Part shown: in pieces, positions 1 to 5,277 of the stretch
Layout: every line of letters starts with the position of its first letter
Numbering within the stretch: the stretch's first letter is position 1
Origin: a bacterium
GTDB lineage: Bacteria; Oederibacteriota; Muellerivitia; Muellerivitales; Muellerivitaceae
Direction of reading: 5' to 3'
Assembly: GCA_025980505.1 (NCBI GenBank)
Contig: JAICXI010000134.1
Span: forward strand, 1-5,841
DNA: 5,841 bases
Program-made: the position numbers and the translations under genes
Notes under the pieces: generated by a model
What the model saw: only the letters and a program-made list of their open reading frames with translations
Databases searched by the model: none
What the model was told of the DNA's origin: nothing

Positions 1-154
1 CAATCTCACAGGCAATGATCTGAATCCGGGGGGCGGGGGGTTGCAAATCGCCTCGAAAAAAGTGAGCGGAAAGAGAGGCGTGGTGTCGATCAATACGGAT
101 CAGAAGAGTGTTAATTACAATAACAACGGCCAAAACGAAAGTAAAGGTTTTCAT
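1..154 (-). CDS. N-terminus of membrane-anchored or exported protein (partial)
   Basis: Unrecognised gene whose 3' end lies beyond the left edge; 51 codons are visible and open. Translation begins MKTFTFVLAVVIVINTLLI: one Lys and then about 16 hydrophobic residues, as in a signal peptide or N-terminal membrane anchor. No clear signal-peptidase site or lipobox follows. After it comes a basic, His-containing stretch (RIDRHH) and then a Pro-rich part (QPPAPR). The start is well supported: GAGGAG at 162-167 sits 7 bases before the ATG at 152-154. It is downstream of, and in the same direction as, the Cys/His-rich protein gene, with a 166-base gap. The same bases read on the plus strand give an open Asn-rich frame, which has no start or ribosome site in view. 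Function unknown. Confidence 0.6.
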   Translation of the reverse strand, partial: MKTFTFVLAVVIVINTLLIRIDRHHASLSAHFFRGDLQPPAPRIQIIACEI

Positions 155-161
155 GTCAATT

Positions 162-167
162 CTCCTC
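162..167 (-). promoter_or_regulatory. Shine-Dalgarno of the left-edge gene
   Basis: GAGGAG on the minus strand, 7 bases before the ATG at 152-154. This is the main reason for calling the partial gene on this strand. Confidence 0.6.
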
Positions 168-320
168 ATTTGAAATTCATTCTTCAGGATGGATAAGACC
201 CGGTCTTTGAAACCCAAGGCCCGTTGGTCGGAGGTGGAACTTCAGGCTCTTTTCAAATCCGGAAGGACGCGAAAAGACGCGGCGGCCTTTCCACGGGACC
301 TACCGCTGGACGGGAAAATT

Positions 321-674
321 TTAAATGCGAAGGACGGGCGGCGCACCGGGAGGACATGGAACGGAAGCAAGGCGTTGAAAAGCCGGATGGCTTTGAACGG
401 CCGATGAAAAAGTGAAGCGGACGCCCGGCAGGGCTTGGAAGCTTCCGGCTGCCTTCGCGGGTTTGGCGAAAACCGCTTCTTTCGCTTGGGAGCCCATTAA
501 ATGGCGGCAATTCTTCGGGGCTTGGTGGTGGCAACCGTGGGACGCTTGGCAGCAGGAAGCGCCGGGGCATTTCATTCCCGGGTCATTGCCCCCACAACTG
601 GCGCAAGGCGCCAGGGCCGCCATGAGCAGCCCGGCCAGCAGAACCCGGCTCAGGATGGAATGAATCCTTTTCAT
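321..674 (-). CDS. small secreted Cys/His-rich protein, putative metal-binding
   Basis: A 117-residue protein. Residues 1-22 form a signal peptide: MKR followed by a hydrophobic core (SRVLLAGLLMAALA). Residues 24-60 are packed with Cys (24, 27, 36, 41, 42, 48, 56) and His (46, 49, 50, 58), including CASC, CC and CHH, which suggests binding of a soft metal such as copper or zinc, or disulfides, outside the cytoplasm. Cys24 is preceded by LAP, a poor lipobox, so a lipoprotein is unlikely. The rest is low-complexity and ends PPGAPPVLRI. From memory, small exported Cys-rich proteins with Pro-rich tails ending in RI occur near heavy-metal efflux genes; that link is inference and no such gene is visible here. 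The ATG at 674 has a weak GGGGA 8 bases upstream. A second RI-ending tail lies in another frame just downstream, so the C-terminus may be frameshifted. Confidence 0.6.
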   Translation of the reverse strand: MKRIHSILSRVLLAGLLMAALAPCASCGGNDPGMKCPGASCCQASHGCHHQAPKNCRHLMGSQAKEAVFAKPAKAAGSFQALPGVRFTFSSAVQSHPAFQRLASVPCPPGAPPVLRI

Positions 675-729
675 GCGCCAATCCCCGCTTCTTACCTTCA
701 GCCTTCAAGGAAGGAGATTCTTTTCGATT

Positions 730-757
730 TAATCGTAGGGCCGCCCGGGCGGGCTCG
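730..757. repeat. GC-rich palindrome downstream of the 200-residue membrane protein gene
   Basis: The bases around 742-753 form the perfect 12-base palindrome CCGCCCGGGCGG. Next to it is a short AT-rich near-palindrome (CGATTTAATCG). Together they could fold in the transcript after the stop codon at 785. No T-run follows on the minus strand, so a rho-independent terminator is not claimed. Confidence 0.35.
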
Positions 758-784
758 ATATGACTTGCCTCACATTGAAGGAGC

Positions 785-1387
785 CTATTTCCCCCGTTTT
801 TGCCCGATCATCGCCCCCAGGGCCGTGCCCAGGAGGATCAAGGCCAGCCAAAGCAGGAACCTCCGGTTGTCCAAGCCGATGGAGACCCCGAATTTCTGGT
901 CCACGAACCGGCCGCTCAGGAAGCCGAAAAAGCCGCCCAGGGCGGAATAAAGGAAGACCCAAAACAGGCCGCCCAGGGACTGGTATTTTTTGCTGACGCC
1001 CAGGACGGGCTCGACCAGGGGAAAATAAATGAAGGCGAACAACGCGCCCAGGACCGCCCAATGGTTGGTCATGGAGTAATAATAGGGGCTTTGGGTGAAC
1101 AAAAGGATATAGGCCAGCCAGAGATAGCAGGATACCCCCAGGGCCCCGCTCAACACGAAGCTCAAGGGCCAAAGGATCGTGGCCAGGCAGCCTTCGGTGA
1201 CCCTCCAGCGGTAGACGTAAAGGATGGGATAAGCCACCAGGAAGAAAAGCGCGCCGTAGAAAAAGTTCAGGTTCCAGATCGGGTTGGCGATGGGGGAAAG
1301 GCGGGTGTGCAGGAACCCGGCCAGCGCCATTCCCTCCCAAAACAAGAGCCTTAAAAAGGAGCGGGAACCTTCGGAACCTTTTGCCAT
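785..1387 (-). CDS. polytopic membrane protein, paralogue A
   Basis: A 200-residue, very hydrophobic inner-membrane protein of no family I recognise. Hydrophobic segments lie at about residues 14-28, 41-59, 69-97 (probably one long or two short helices), 108-127, 139-160 and 176-195. The N-terminus is short and polar (MAKGSEGSR) and the C-terminus basic (GQKRGK). It is clearly homologous end to end to the next gene upstream (1483-2112). Both share a WE followed by GFLH (residues 18-27), an AYPxLYxY block (52-59), a YLWLAY-like block (88-93), a Gly-rich helix near 147-159 and a K(F/W)G....G stretch before the last helix. The ATG at 1387 has AAGGA 5 bases upstream. A 95-base gap separates it from its paralogue. 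No catalytic or transport signature was seen. Confidence 0.85.
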   Translation of the reverse strand: MAKGSEGSRSFLRLLFWEGMALAGFLHTRLSPIANPIWNLNFFYGALFFLVAYPILYVYRWRVTEGCLATILWPLSFVLSGALGVSCYLWLAYILLFTQSPYYYSMTNHWAVLGALFAFIYFPLVEPVLGVSKKYQSLGGLFWVFLYSALGGFFGFLSGRFVDQKFGVSIGLDNRRFLLWLALILLGTALGAMIGQKRGK

Positions 1388-1466
1388 GGCGATCCTTTGG
1401 GAGAAAGGCGGTCGTTGGAACCCCGGGTCTTCCGTTCAAGGAGCCGGGATTTTCGCGGTCCGGAAG

Positions 1467-1478
1467 GAACCGCGGTTC
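1467..1478. repeat. 12-base perfect palindrome between the two paralogues
   Basis: GAACCGCGGTTC lies 4 bases beyond the stop codon of the upstream paralogue. The nearby CGCGGT at 1454-1459 can also pair with ACCGCG at 1469-1474, giving an alternative fold. No T-tract follows. It may be an operator, an mRNA stability hairpin or chance. Confidence 0.35.
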
Positions 1479-1482
1479 AACG

Positions 1483-2112
1483 TCATCCTTTGCGCGTCTT
1501 GTTGCCGAACCACACCACCGCGGATACCCCGATCAGGATGAAGATGCTCCAAATCAGGCCTTGGACTTCCACGTCCCCCAGGAACATCCCCCATTTGGTG
1601 ATGAGGGTGCGCCCCAGGTAAAGGCCGCCCACCACGCCGGAAACCGAATCCGAGATCATGCCCAGCGAGGACCAGAAGGTGAAATTGACGCGGCTTAAGC
1701 CCCACAAGTGTTCGAAGAAAAAGAAGTAATCCACCACGAAAAAGGGAGCCAGGAACATCCAGTAGGTCTTGACCACGACGAAGCAGGAAGCCGAACCCAG
1801 GAACAACCCGGAGGCGTAAAGGACGTACGTGATCCAAAGGAAGCTGGTGGCCATGAGCAGGATCCGAAGGGCCACGCCCACGGGGGAAACCAGGAATTTC
1901 AGCACCACCGGCATTTTCATGTGGGTGTAGAAGTAAAGGGTGGGATAGGCCGCCAGGAAGACCATGGCGTTGACCAGGAAGAACAGCGGGGTGGGGTCGT
2001 TGGCCGGGGCGTAAAGGAGGATGTGCAGGAATCCCACGATGCCCACGATCTCCCACAGGATGAACCGCGCGAAGGACGGCGACGGCACGGCCACGGCTGC
2101 TTCCTTAGCCAC
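1483..2112 (-). CDS. polytopic membrane protein, paralogue B
   Basis: A 209-residue integral membrane protein of no recognised family, paralogous over its whole length to the 785-1387 product. Hydrophobic segments lie at about residues 17-34, 42-62, 69-105 (long), 117-135, 146-169 and 184-202, ending in a basic tail (NKTRKG). It shares WE...GFLH (20-30), FLAAYPTLYFY (52-62), FLWITY (91-96) and KWG..LG (173-179) with its sister. An aromatic run (DYFFFFEHLW, 128-137) is distinctive. I chose the GTG at 2110-2112: GGAGG at 2119-2123 lies 6 bases upstream, and it gives an N-terminus MAKEAA that matches MAKGSE of the paralogue. A TTG at 2137-2139 would add 9 residues but lacks a well-spaced ribosome site. 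It follows the zinc-ribbon gene by 33 bases, so the two are probably co-transcribed. Confidence 0.85.
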   Translation of the reverse strand: MAKEAAVAVPSPSFARFILWEIVGIVGFLHILLYAPANDPTPLFFLVNAMVFLAAYPTLYFYTHMKMPVVLKFLVSPVGVALRILLMATSFLWITYVLYASGLFLGSASCFVVVKTYWMFLAPFFVVDYFFFFEHLWGLSRVNFTFWSSLGMISDSVSGVVGGLYLGRTLITKWGMFLGDVEVQGLIWSIFILIGVSAVVWFGNKTRKG

Positions 2113-2118
2113 TTTCAC

Positions 2119-2123
2119 CCTCC
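2119..2123 (-). promoter_or_regulatory. Shine-Dalgarno deciding the start of paralogue B
   Basis: GGAGG on the minus strand, 6 bases before the GTG at 2110-2112. It lies inside the longer reading from the TTG at 2139 and argues for the shorter protein. Confidence 0.6.
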
Positions 2124-2145
2124 CCTTTGCGTTATCCAAACCCTC

Positions 2146-2493
2146 TCATTTTTCCAAACCGGCCTTCCCACCGGAAGCCGTCTTTTCCGTCACCTGGCCG
2201 CAACGGGCGCATTCATAGACCGTGACCCAGGCCTTTTTTTCCCCGTCCCGCCGGACGGCCTTAGCCGCCACCCGGGCGCCGCACCAGGCGCAATGGGCCT
2301 TTTGCCAGCGCGGCCGGGTGGTGCCCCAGACCAGGCCTGCCCCGGCGCCCAGGGCCAGCCAAGCCACGGGCATTAATATCTTCGGCGTGAACCCGTAGTG
2401 CAACCATAAAAGGCTGGCCCCCATCAAAAGGGCCAGGAACCAAAGCAGGAGGAATTTCGGCCAAGGTATGCGTTGAATAAAGGGCGGAATCAA
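2146..2493 (-). CDS. two-helix membrane protein with C-terminal zinc ribbon
   Basis: About 115 residues. Two hydrophobic segments (about 13-31 and 38-57) are followed by a cytoplasm-type zinc-ribbon domain with Cys pairs at 68/71 (HCAWCG) and 95/98 (YECARCG), spaced as a classic four-Cys zinc knuckle pair. The tail is short, polar and Lys/Gly-rich. Such domains bind structural zinc and often mediate protein or nucleic-acid contacts; a specific role cannot be read from the sequence. The start is uncertain. No ATG precedes the first helix and an in-frame stop lies at 2536-2538. The TTG at 2491-2493 has AGGA 9 bases upstream and is preferred; a TTG at 2509-2511 adds 6 residues without a ribosome site. 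It lies 33 bases ahead of paralogue B on the same strand, suggesting a two-gene unit. Confidence 0.75.
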   Translation of the reverse strand: MIPPFIQRIPWPKFLLLWFLALLMGASLLWLHYGFTPKILMPVAWLALGAGAGLVWGTTRPRWQKAHCAWCGARVAAKAVRRDGEKKAWVTVYECARCGQVTEKTASGGKAGLEK

Positions 2494-2564
2494 TGGCGCA
2501 GTTCCTGTCAAAAGGGATGGGCTTCGAGTAATGACTCAGTTCGAAATCCCGGAAACCGACGCCA

Positions 2565-2652
2565 CCCCTCACCCTGGCCCTCTCCCCCAAGGGGCAGGGG
2601 GTTTTAGCTGTTTTTCCCCCTCTCCCGTGAGGGGAGAGGGCTGGGTGGGGGT
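2565..2652. repeat. GC-rich dispersed inverted repeat, copy 1 (two-hairpin form)
   Basis: An imperfect long palindrome. The left arm starts CCCCTCACCCTGGCCCTC and the right arm ends GAGGGCTGGGTGGGGGT. Inside it are two hairpins: a weak one near 2583-2601 and a strong one, CCCTCTCCC at 2618-2626 paired with GGGAGAGGG at 2632-2640. Elements with this CCCTCTCCC core recur between genes in many bacterial genomes and are thought to be non-autonomous, MITE- or REP-like. A related half-copy lies at 4331-4363, on the other side of dinB. The element occupies the gap between dinB and the zinc-ribbon gene. It could act as a transcript-end hairpin, but no T-run follows on the minus strand. Confidence 0.75.
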
Positions 2653-2664
2653 GAAGTCGACTTC
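2653..2664. repeat. 12-base perfect palindrome abutting the repeat
   Basis: GAAGTCGACTTC directly borders the right arm of the dispersed repeat. It may be part of the element end, a binding site or chance. Confidence 0.35.
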
Positions 2665-2744
2665 TCATCCAACGGAGACACAACCGGACTTCGGCAGCAT
2701 TTTAGCAGGAAAGGCCGGGGAGGACAGCGGGGAGCGGCCCGGGG

Positions 2745-4007
2745 TTACCGGGTCTTGTGCTTTTGGAAGGACGACATCCCGCTCTTTTTTTCGCGGGATT
2801 TTTCCCCCGCCTCCAGGGAAGCCGCCTTTTCCAGCTTGTGGAACCCGTACTTGCGTTTGATGGCGTCCACGCTTTTAAAGAGCGATTCCTTTTTTCCCGA
2901 GCCCATTTCCGGGAACAGCCAAGGGCTTTCCGCCTCCCCCTTCTCGAACTTGGAAAGGGATACGCCCAAAAGGCGGATCTTGCGCTTGCGCAGGTGCGAT
3001 TCCTTGAACAACCCATAGGCGGCCTTCATGACCGTTGCGTCGTCGTTGGTTTCGGGGAGGGTGCGGGCCCGGGTGACGGTTTGGAAGTCGTCATAACGCA
3101 GCTTCAAGGTGACGGTACGGGCCTTCTTGCCCAACCGCCGGAGGCGGTAGCAGCTTTTTTCCGAGAGCCAGGCCAGGGTCTGGTGGATTTGCTCCAGGTT
3201 GTCCGTATCCTTCCCGAAGGTGGTCTCGTGCCCCACGCTCTTGGAGAGGTGGTAGGGCTCCACGGCCGATTCATCCATGCCCCTGGCGGCTTCGTAAAGC
3301 CATTGGCCCGCCGAGGGTCCGAAAGCCTTTTGCAGCCGGGCCAGGGGGATGGGCAGGATGTCGCCGATTTTGCAGATCCGCATTTCCGCCAGCCGGGGTT
3401 GGGTCTTTTCCCCCGCCCCGTGCAGCCGCTCGATGGGAAGGCCCGCCAGGAACGCCTGTCCCCCTCCCGCCGGCACCACGACCACGCCGGCGTTTTCCCC
3501 CGCCTTCCTGCCCAGGGTGGCCGGATCGGGCTTCACGGTCTTCCCCGCGATCTTGGCCACATACTTGTTGGAGGCGACGGCTACCGTGCAGGAAAGGCGG
3601 GTCCTCTCAAAGACCGAATCCCGCACCTTCCGGGCCATGGCCCACAGGTCGTTCCCGTAAAGCGCCTCGCATCCGGTGAAGTCCAGGTAGAACTCGTCGA
3701 TGGAGGCGTATTCCACCACCGGCGCAACCCGCCGCAGCAGAACGTAAACCTTCCGCGAGTACTTTCCGTACAGCTGGTGGTGCCCCGGAACGAAGAGGGC
3801 CTTGGGGCAAAGCCTTTCGGCCGTGAGAAGGGGCATGCCGGACTTGATGCCGTACTTTCGCGCCTCGTAGGAGGCGGAAGCCACCACGCCGCGTTCCCCC
3901 CGGTTCCCCCCCACGACGACGGGTTTCCCGTCCAAGGACGGGTCCACCAGCCTCTCGCAGGAGACGAAGAAGGAGTTCATGTCGACATGGGCAACGATGC
4001 GGTTCAT
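2745..4007 (-). CDS. dinB: DNA polymerase IV (Y-family translesion polymerase)
   Basis: A 420-residue error-prone polymerase that extends primers past damaged template bases and usually belongs to the DNA-damage response. Palm: the metal ligands are D9 (VDMNSFF, with F14 at the steric-gate position) and D104/E105 in ASIDEFYLD. Fingers: the SYEARKYGIKSGMP block at 46-59. SNKYVAKIAGKTVKPD (146-161) is the conserved DNA-contact region. Thumb: a helix-hairpin-helix at about 190-206 (LPIERLHGAGEKT). Little finger: from about 257 (SVGHETTFGKD) to LLGVSLSKF near 346-354. After it, SPWLFPE occupies the place of the usual QLSLF-like clamp-binding peptide but lacks the Gln, and a helix typical of the family end (DAIKRKYG, 381-388) and a Lys-rich tail follow. 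I chose the ATG at 4005-4007 because MNRIVAHVDM matches family N-termini; an upstream ATG at 4112 adds 35 unrelated residues. No Shine-Dalgarno precedes the start. It stands alone between two repeat-bearing gaps. Confidence 0.97.
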   Translation of the reverse strand: MNRIVAHVDMNSFFVSCERLVDPSLDGKPVVVGGNRGERGVVASASYEARKYGIKSGMPLLTAERLCPKALFVPGHHQLYGKYSRKVYVLLRRVAPVVEYASIDEFYLDFTGCEALYGNDLWAMARKVRDSVFERTRLSCTVAVASNKYVAKIAGKTVKPDPATLGRKAGENAGVVVVPAGGGQAFLAGLPIERLHGAGEKTQPRLAEMRICKIGDILPIPLARLQKAFGPSAGQWLYEAARGMDESAVEPYHLSKSVGHETTFGKDTDNLEQIHQTLAWLSEKSCYRLRRLGKKARTVTLKLRYDDFQTVTRARTLPETNDDATVMKAAYGLFKESHLRKRKIRLLGVSLSKFEKGEAESPWLFPEMGSGKKESLFKSVDAIKRKYGFHKLEKAASLEAGEKSREKKSGMSSFQKHKTR

Positions 4008-4013
4008 CCCATT

Positions 4014-4042
4014 AATGTAAATATTTCCGAAGGAGCATACAA
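4014..4042 (-). promoter_or_regulatory. possible dinB promoter giving a leaderless transcript
   Basis: On the minus strand TTGTAT (4037-4042, 3 of 6 matches to the -35 consensus) and TACATT (4014-4019, 4 of 6 matches to the -10 consensus) are 17 bases apart. Transcription would begin about 7 bases on, at or next to the dinB ATG, which fits the missing Shine-Dalgarno. The match is weak. Confidence 0.3.
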
Positions 4043-4061
4043 GCGTATTCTTTCGATCGAA
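4035..4061. promoter_or_regulatory. paired palindromes upstream of dinB, possible SOS-type operator
   Basis: GCATAC (4035-4040), four bases, then GTATTC (4045-4050) is a 6-4-6 dyad with one mismatch, and it overlaps the candidate -35. Directly beside it, TTCGATCGAA (4052-4061) is a perfect 10-base palindrome. Repressor sites for LexA differ between phyla but are dyads placed like this ahead of dinB. Assignment to LexA is inference. Confidence 0.35.
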
Positions 4062-4140
4062 GGGATTTATTGACTCGAATCCCTCTTCAAAAAAACTCCC
4101 CGCTTCCCCCATGCCGACTTTGGAAAAATGACAATGGGCA

Positions 4141-4154
4141 TGGGGACATCCCCA
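4141..4154. repeat. REP-like short palindrome
   Basis: TGGGGACATCCCCA has two 6-base arms around CA and lies in a stretch resembling the GGGGACA...CCC palindromes that accompany REP-associated transposases in many genomes. No transposase is in the window. Single copy here. Confidence 0.35.
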
Positions 4155-4330
4155 ACTTCATTTGGATATTTTCAAAGGATGAAATAGGGGTGAAAAAGGG
4201 GACTTTGGTTTTGAGGGTAAGGAGGGGCATTTCCCTAGGAGTACTTTGGGGCAGAAGGGGACCTCGTCTTGAGGCGATACCTAAAATCCCCCTCCATCGC
4301 CCTTTTCCAAAGGCATTTAACCACTTAACT

Positions 4331-4363
4331 CCCTCTCCCTTGAGGGGAGAGGGCGGGGTGAGG
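4331..4363. repeat. GC-rich dispersed repeat, copy 2 (single hairpin)
   Basis: CCCTCTCCC at 4331-4339 pairs with GGGAGAGGG at 4345-4353 and is followed by CGGGGTGAGG. It matches the right half of the element at 2565-2652 (hairpin plus GGGTG-type tail) in the same orientation, with a loop of TTGA in place of GTGA. It looks like a truncated or half-unit member of the same family. Confidence 0.7.
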
Positions 4364-4441
4364 ATGATTTTTCCTTTCAAAGAAACCCCGGACTTCAGGG
4401 TGACGGGCGGTCCGAACCAATCCGGGGACGGCCCCCTTGGG

Positions 4442-4942
4442 TTAACTGCGCTTGAAGGTCAGCCGGAGGGAATTTTTCCCGGGGGAACCCTGTCCCGCGG
4501 GGGCGGCGGCCCCTTGCGCCCTTTCCGCTTCCGCCTTTTGCCGTTGGGCGTCCAGGACGCGCAGGCGCTCATAGTCTTCCTTGCTGACCGCCGCGAATTG
4601 CAGGTCGCCGCGGAAAAGGGGCCGGTTCAATTCCACGAAGGTTTCCAGCCGCTTGATTTTGGCCAGCATGCGCAGGTGGGTCTGGTATTTGGAAACGTAG
4701 AACTGGATTTCCACGATCTCGTTCTTGGAAAAAACGCTGGTGCCCGTCAGGAACATGCCGTTGAGCGGCACATTCTTATCGAGCACGTAATAAAGGTCCA
4801 TGTTCTTGGGGGTGGGCTCGTTGGCCGGCGCCCCCTTTCGACGGGGGGTCTTCTTGATCTTCACACGGTGGTATTTCACCTCGACCATCGAGGCGACACG
4901 CCCGTTCTGGTGTTTTTCCACCCAACCTATTTTCGGCTGCAC
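4442..4942 (-). CDS. PilZ-like domain protein with degenerate c-di-GMP motifs
   Basis: A 166-residue soluble protein. Residues about 11-128 fit the PilZ beta-barrel layout: a basic start (HQNGRVASMVEVKY), a central NVPLNGMFLTG turn (57-67), a strand pair with VEIQFYV (77-83), a LAKIKRLE strand (93-100) where PilZ proteins have an A/GxVv strand, then LQFAAVSKEDYERL (114-127). PilZ domains sense cyclic-di-GMP through RxxxR and (D/N)xSxxG. Here only the second Arg (R15) is kept and the Ser of the turn is Pro59, so binding is doubtful. The C-terminus (121-144) is charged and helical, then Ala/Gly/Pro-rich and basic. The GTG at 4940-4942 is chosen because GGAGG lies 7 bases upstream; an earlier TTG at 4981 would add 13 residues and place that ribosome site inside the gene. 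The family call rests on pattern only. Confidence 0.7.
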   Translation of the reverse strand: MQPKIGWVEKHQNGRVASMVEVKYHRVKIKKTPRRKGAPANEPTPKNMDLYYVLDKNVPLNGMFLTGTSVFSKNEIVEIQFYVSKYQTHLRMLAKIKRLETFVELNRPLFRGDLQFAAVSKEDYERLRVLDAQRQKAEAERAQGAAAPAGQGSPGKNSLRLTFKRS

Positions 4943-4949
4943 CGAAGAC

Positions 4950-4956
4950 CCTCCTT
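4950..4956 (-). promoter_or_regulatory. Shine-Dalgarno deciding the PilZ-like start
   Basis: AAGGAGG on the minus strand ends 7 bases before the GTG at 4940-4942. It is the best ribosome site in the window. Confidence 0.7.
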
Positions 4957-5175
4957 TCAGGGATGATCGCTGGGTCCTCAAAAGATACCACCGAACAGGG
5001 GGCGCTGCGGCGGCTTTCGAATCCCCCGGACCGGGCGTTTAACGGTTCAACCGCCGGGAATTTTTAAGGCAAAAATCAAAATGAAAGCGGTGGAAAATTT
5101 CCGCGGGTCAAAAACCTCCAACCCCGGCCCCGGCGGCCGGAGGACTAAGGGACGGCAACAAAACCCTCTTCACCC

Positions 5176-5265
5176 CAGGAACAAGGAGGCGCGAAGACAC
5201 GGCCAAAACCCGGAAAATCGGGAAAAACAACCCTGAATTTAAAACCCTGTCTCCGTGCCGGTGGG
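5176..5265. repeat. degraded dispersed-repeat remnant (GGAGGCGCGAAGACACGG type)
   Basis: AAGGAGGCGCGAAGACACGG (5183-5202) and, about 48 bases on, TGTCTCCGTGCCGGTG resemble the two inverted halves of a non-coding repeat common in many bacterial genomes, which read like 'cacggaggcacgaagacacggag' and its complement. The copy is diverged. Recognition is from memory. Confidence 0.4.
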
Positions 5266-5277
5266 ATTGATTCAGGG
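5223..5277 (-). terminator. probable intrinsic terminator of the beta-barrel gene
   Basis: On the minus strand CCCTGAAT (5270-5277) pairs perfectly with ATTCAGGG (5231-5238) and is followed by TTGTTTTT. The 31-base loop is long but can pair partly inside (CCC with GGG). It begins 8 bases after the stop codon at 5286. A second small hairpin (CCCG...CGGG, 5209-5222) with TTTT follows. Confidence 0.5.

Larger units (their letters stand above)
4008..4441. other. 434-base gap between dinB and the PilZ-like gene
   Basis: The gap holds the dinB control region (4008-4061), a REP-like palindrome (4141-4154), degraded dispersed-repeat sequence near 4283-4320 (CCCCCTCC...CCTTTTCCAAAGG) and a hairpin repeat (4331-4363). 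Open frames crossing it read through these repeats and are not believed. No tRNA or convincing small gene was seen. Confidence 0.6.

Noticed and set aside
2..199. Asn/Gly-rich open frame on the plus strand at the left edge
   Set aside because: It is the in-register antisense of the hydrophobic minus-strand gene, which has a start codon and a well-spaced GAGGAG. It has no start in view, though being open to the edge it cannot be fully excluded.
2506..2511. TTGACA as a promoter -35 element for the zinc-ribbon gene
   Set aside because: It is a perfect hexamer on the minus strand, but no -10-like sequence lies 16-18 bases on, and it falls at or inside the gene's candidate start.
2565..2652. CRISPR or terminator reading of the GC-rich repeat
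   Set aside because: There is only one unit, with no regular spacers, and no T-run follows the hairpins on the transcribed strand.
2261..2683. Minus-strand 140-codon open frame over repeat copy 1
   Set aside because: It begins in repeat-derived sequence (HPHPALSPHGRG) and continues out of frame through the zinc-ribbon gene.
2757..4073. Long plus-strand open frame opposite dinB (438 codons)
   Set aside because: It is in GC-rich antisense register with dinB, shows no domain, and dinB on the other strand is unambiguous.
4087..4380. Minus-strand 97-codon open frame between dinB and the PilZ-like gene
   Set aside because: Its N-terminus (LTPPSPLKGEG...GKGRW) is a typical translation of dispersed GC-rich repeats, not a protein.
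4070..4966. Plus-strand open frame of 298 codons
   Set aside because: It runs through the repeat (reading LTPSPLRGEGG) and then antisense to the PilZ-like gene. No ribosome site or recognisable domain.
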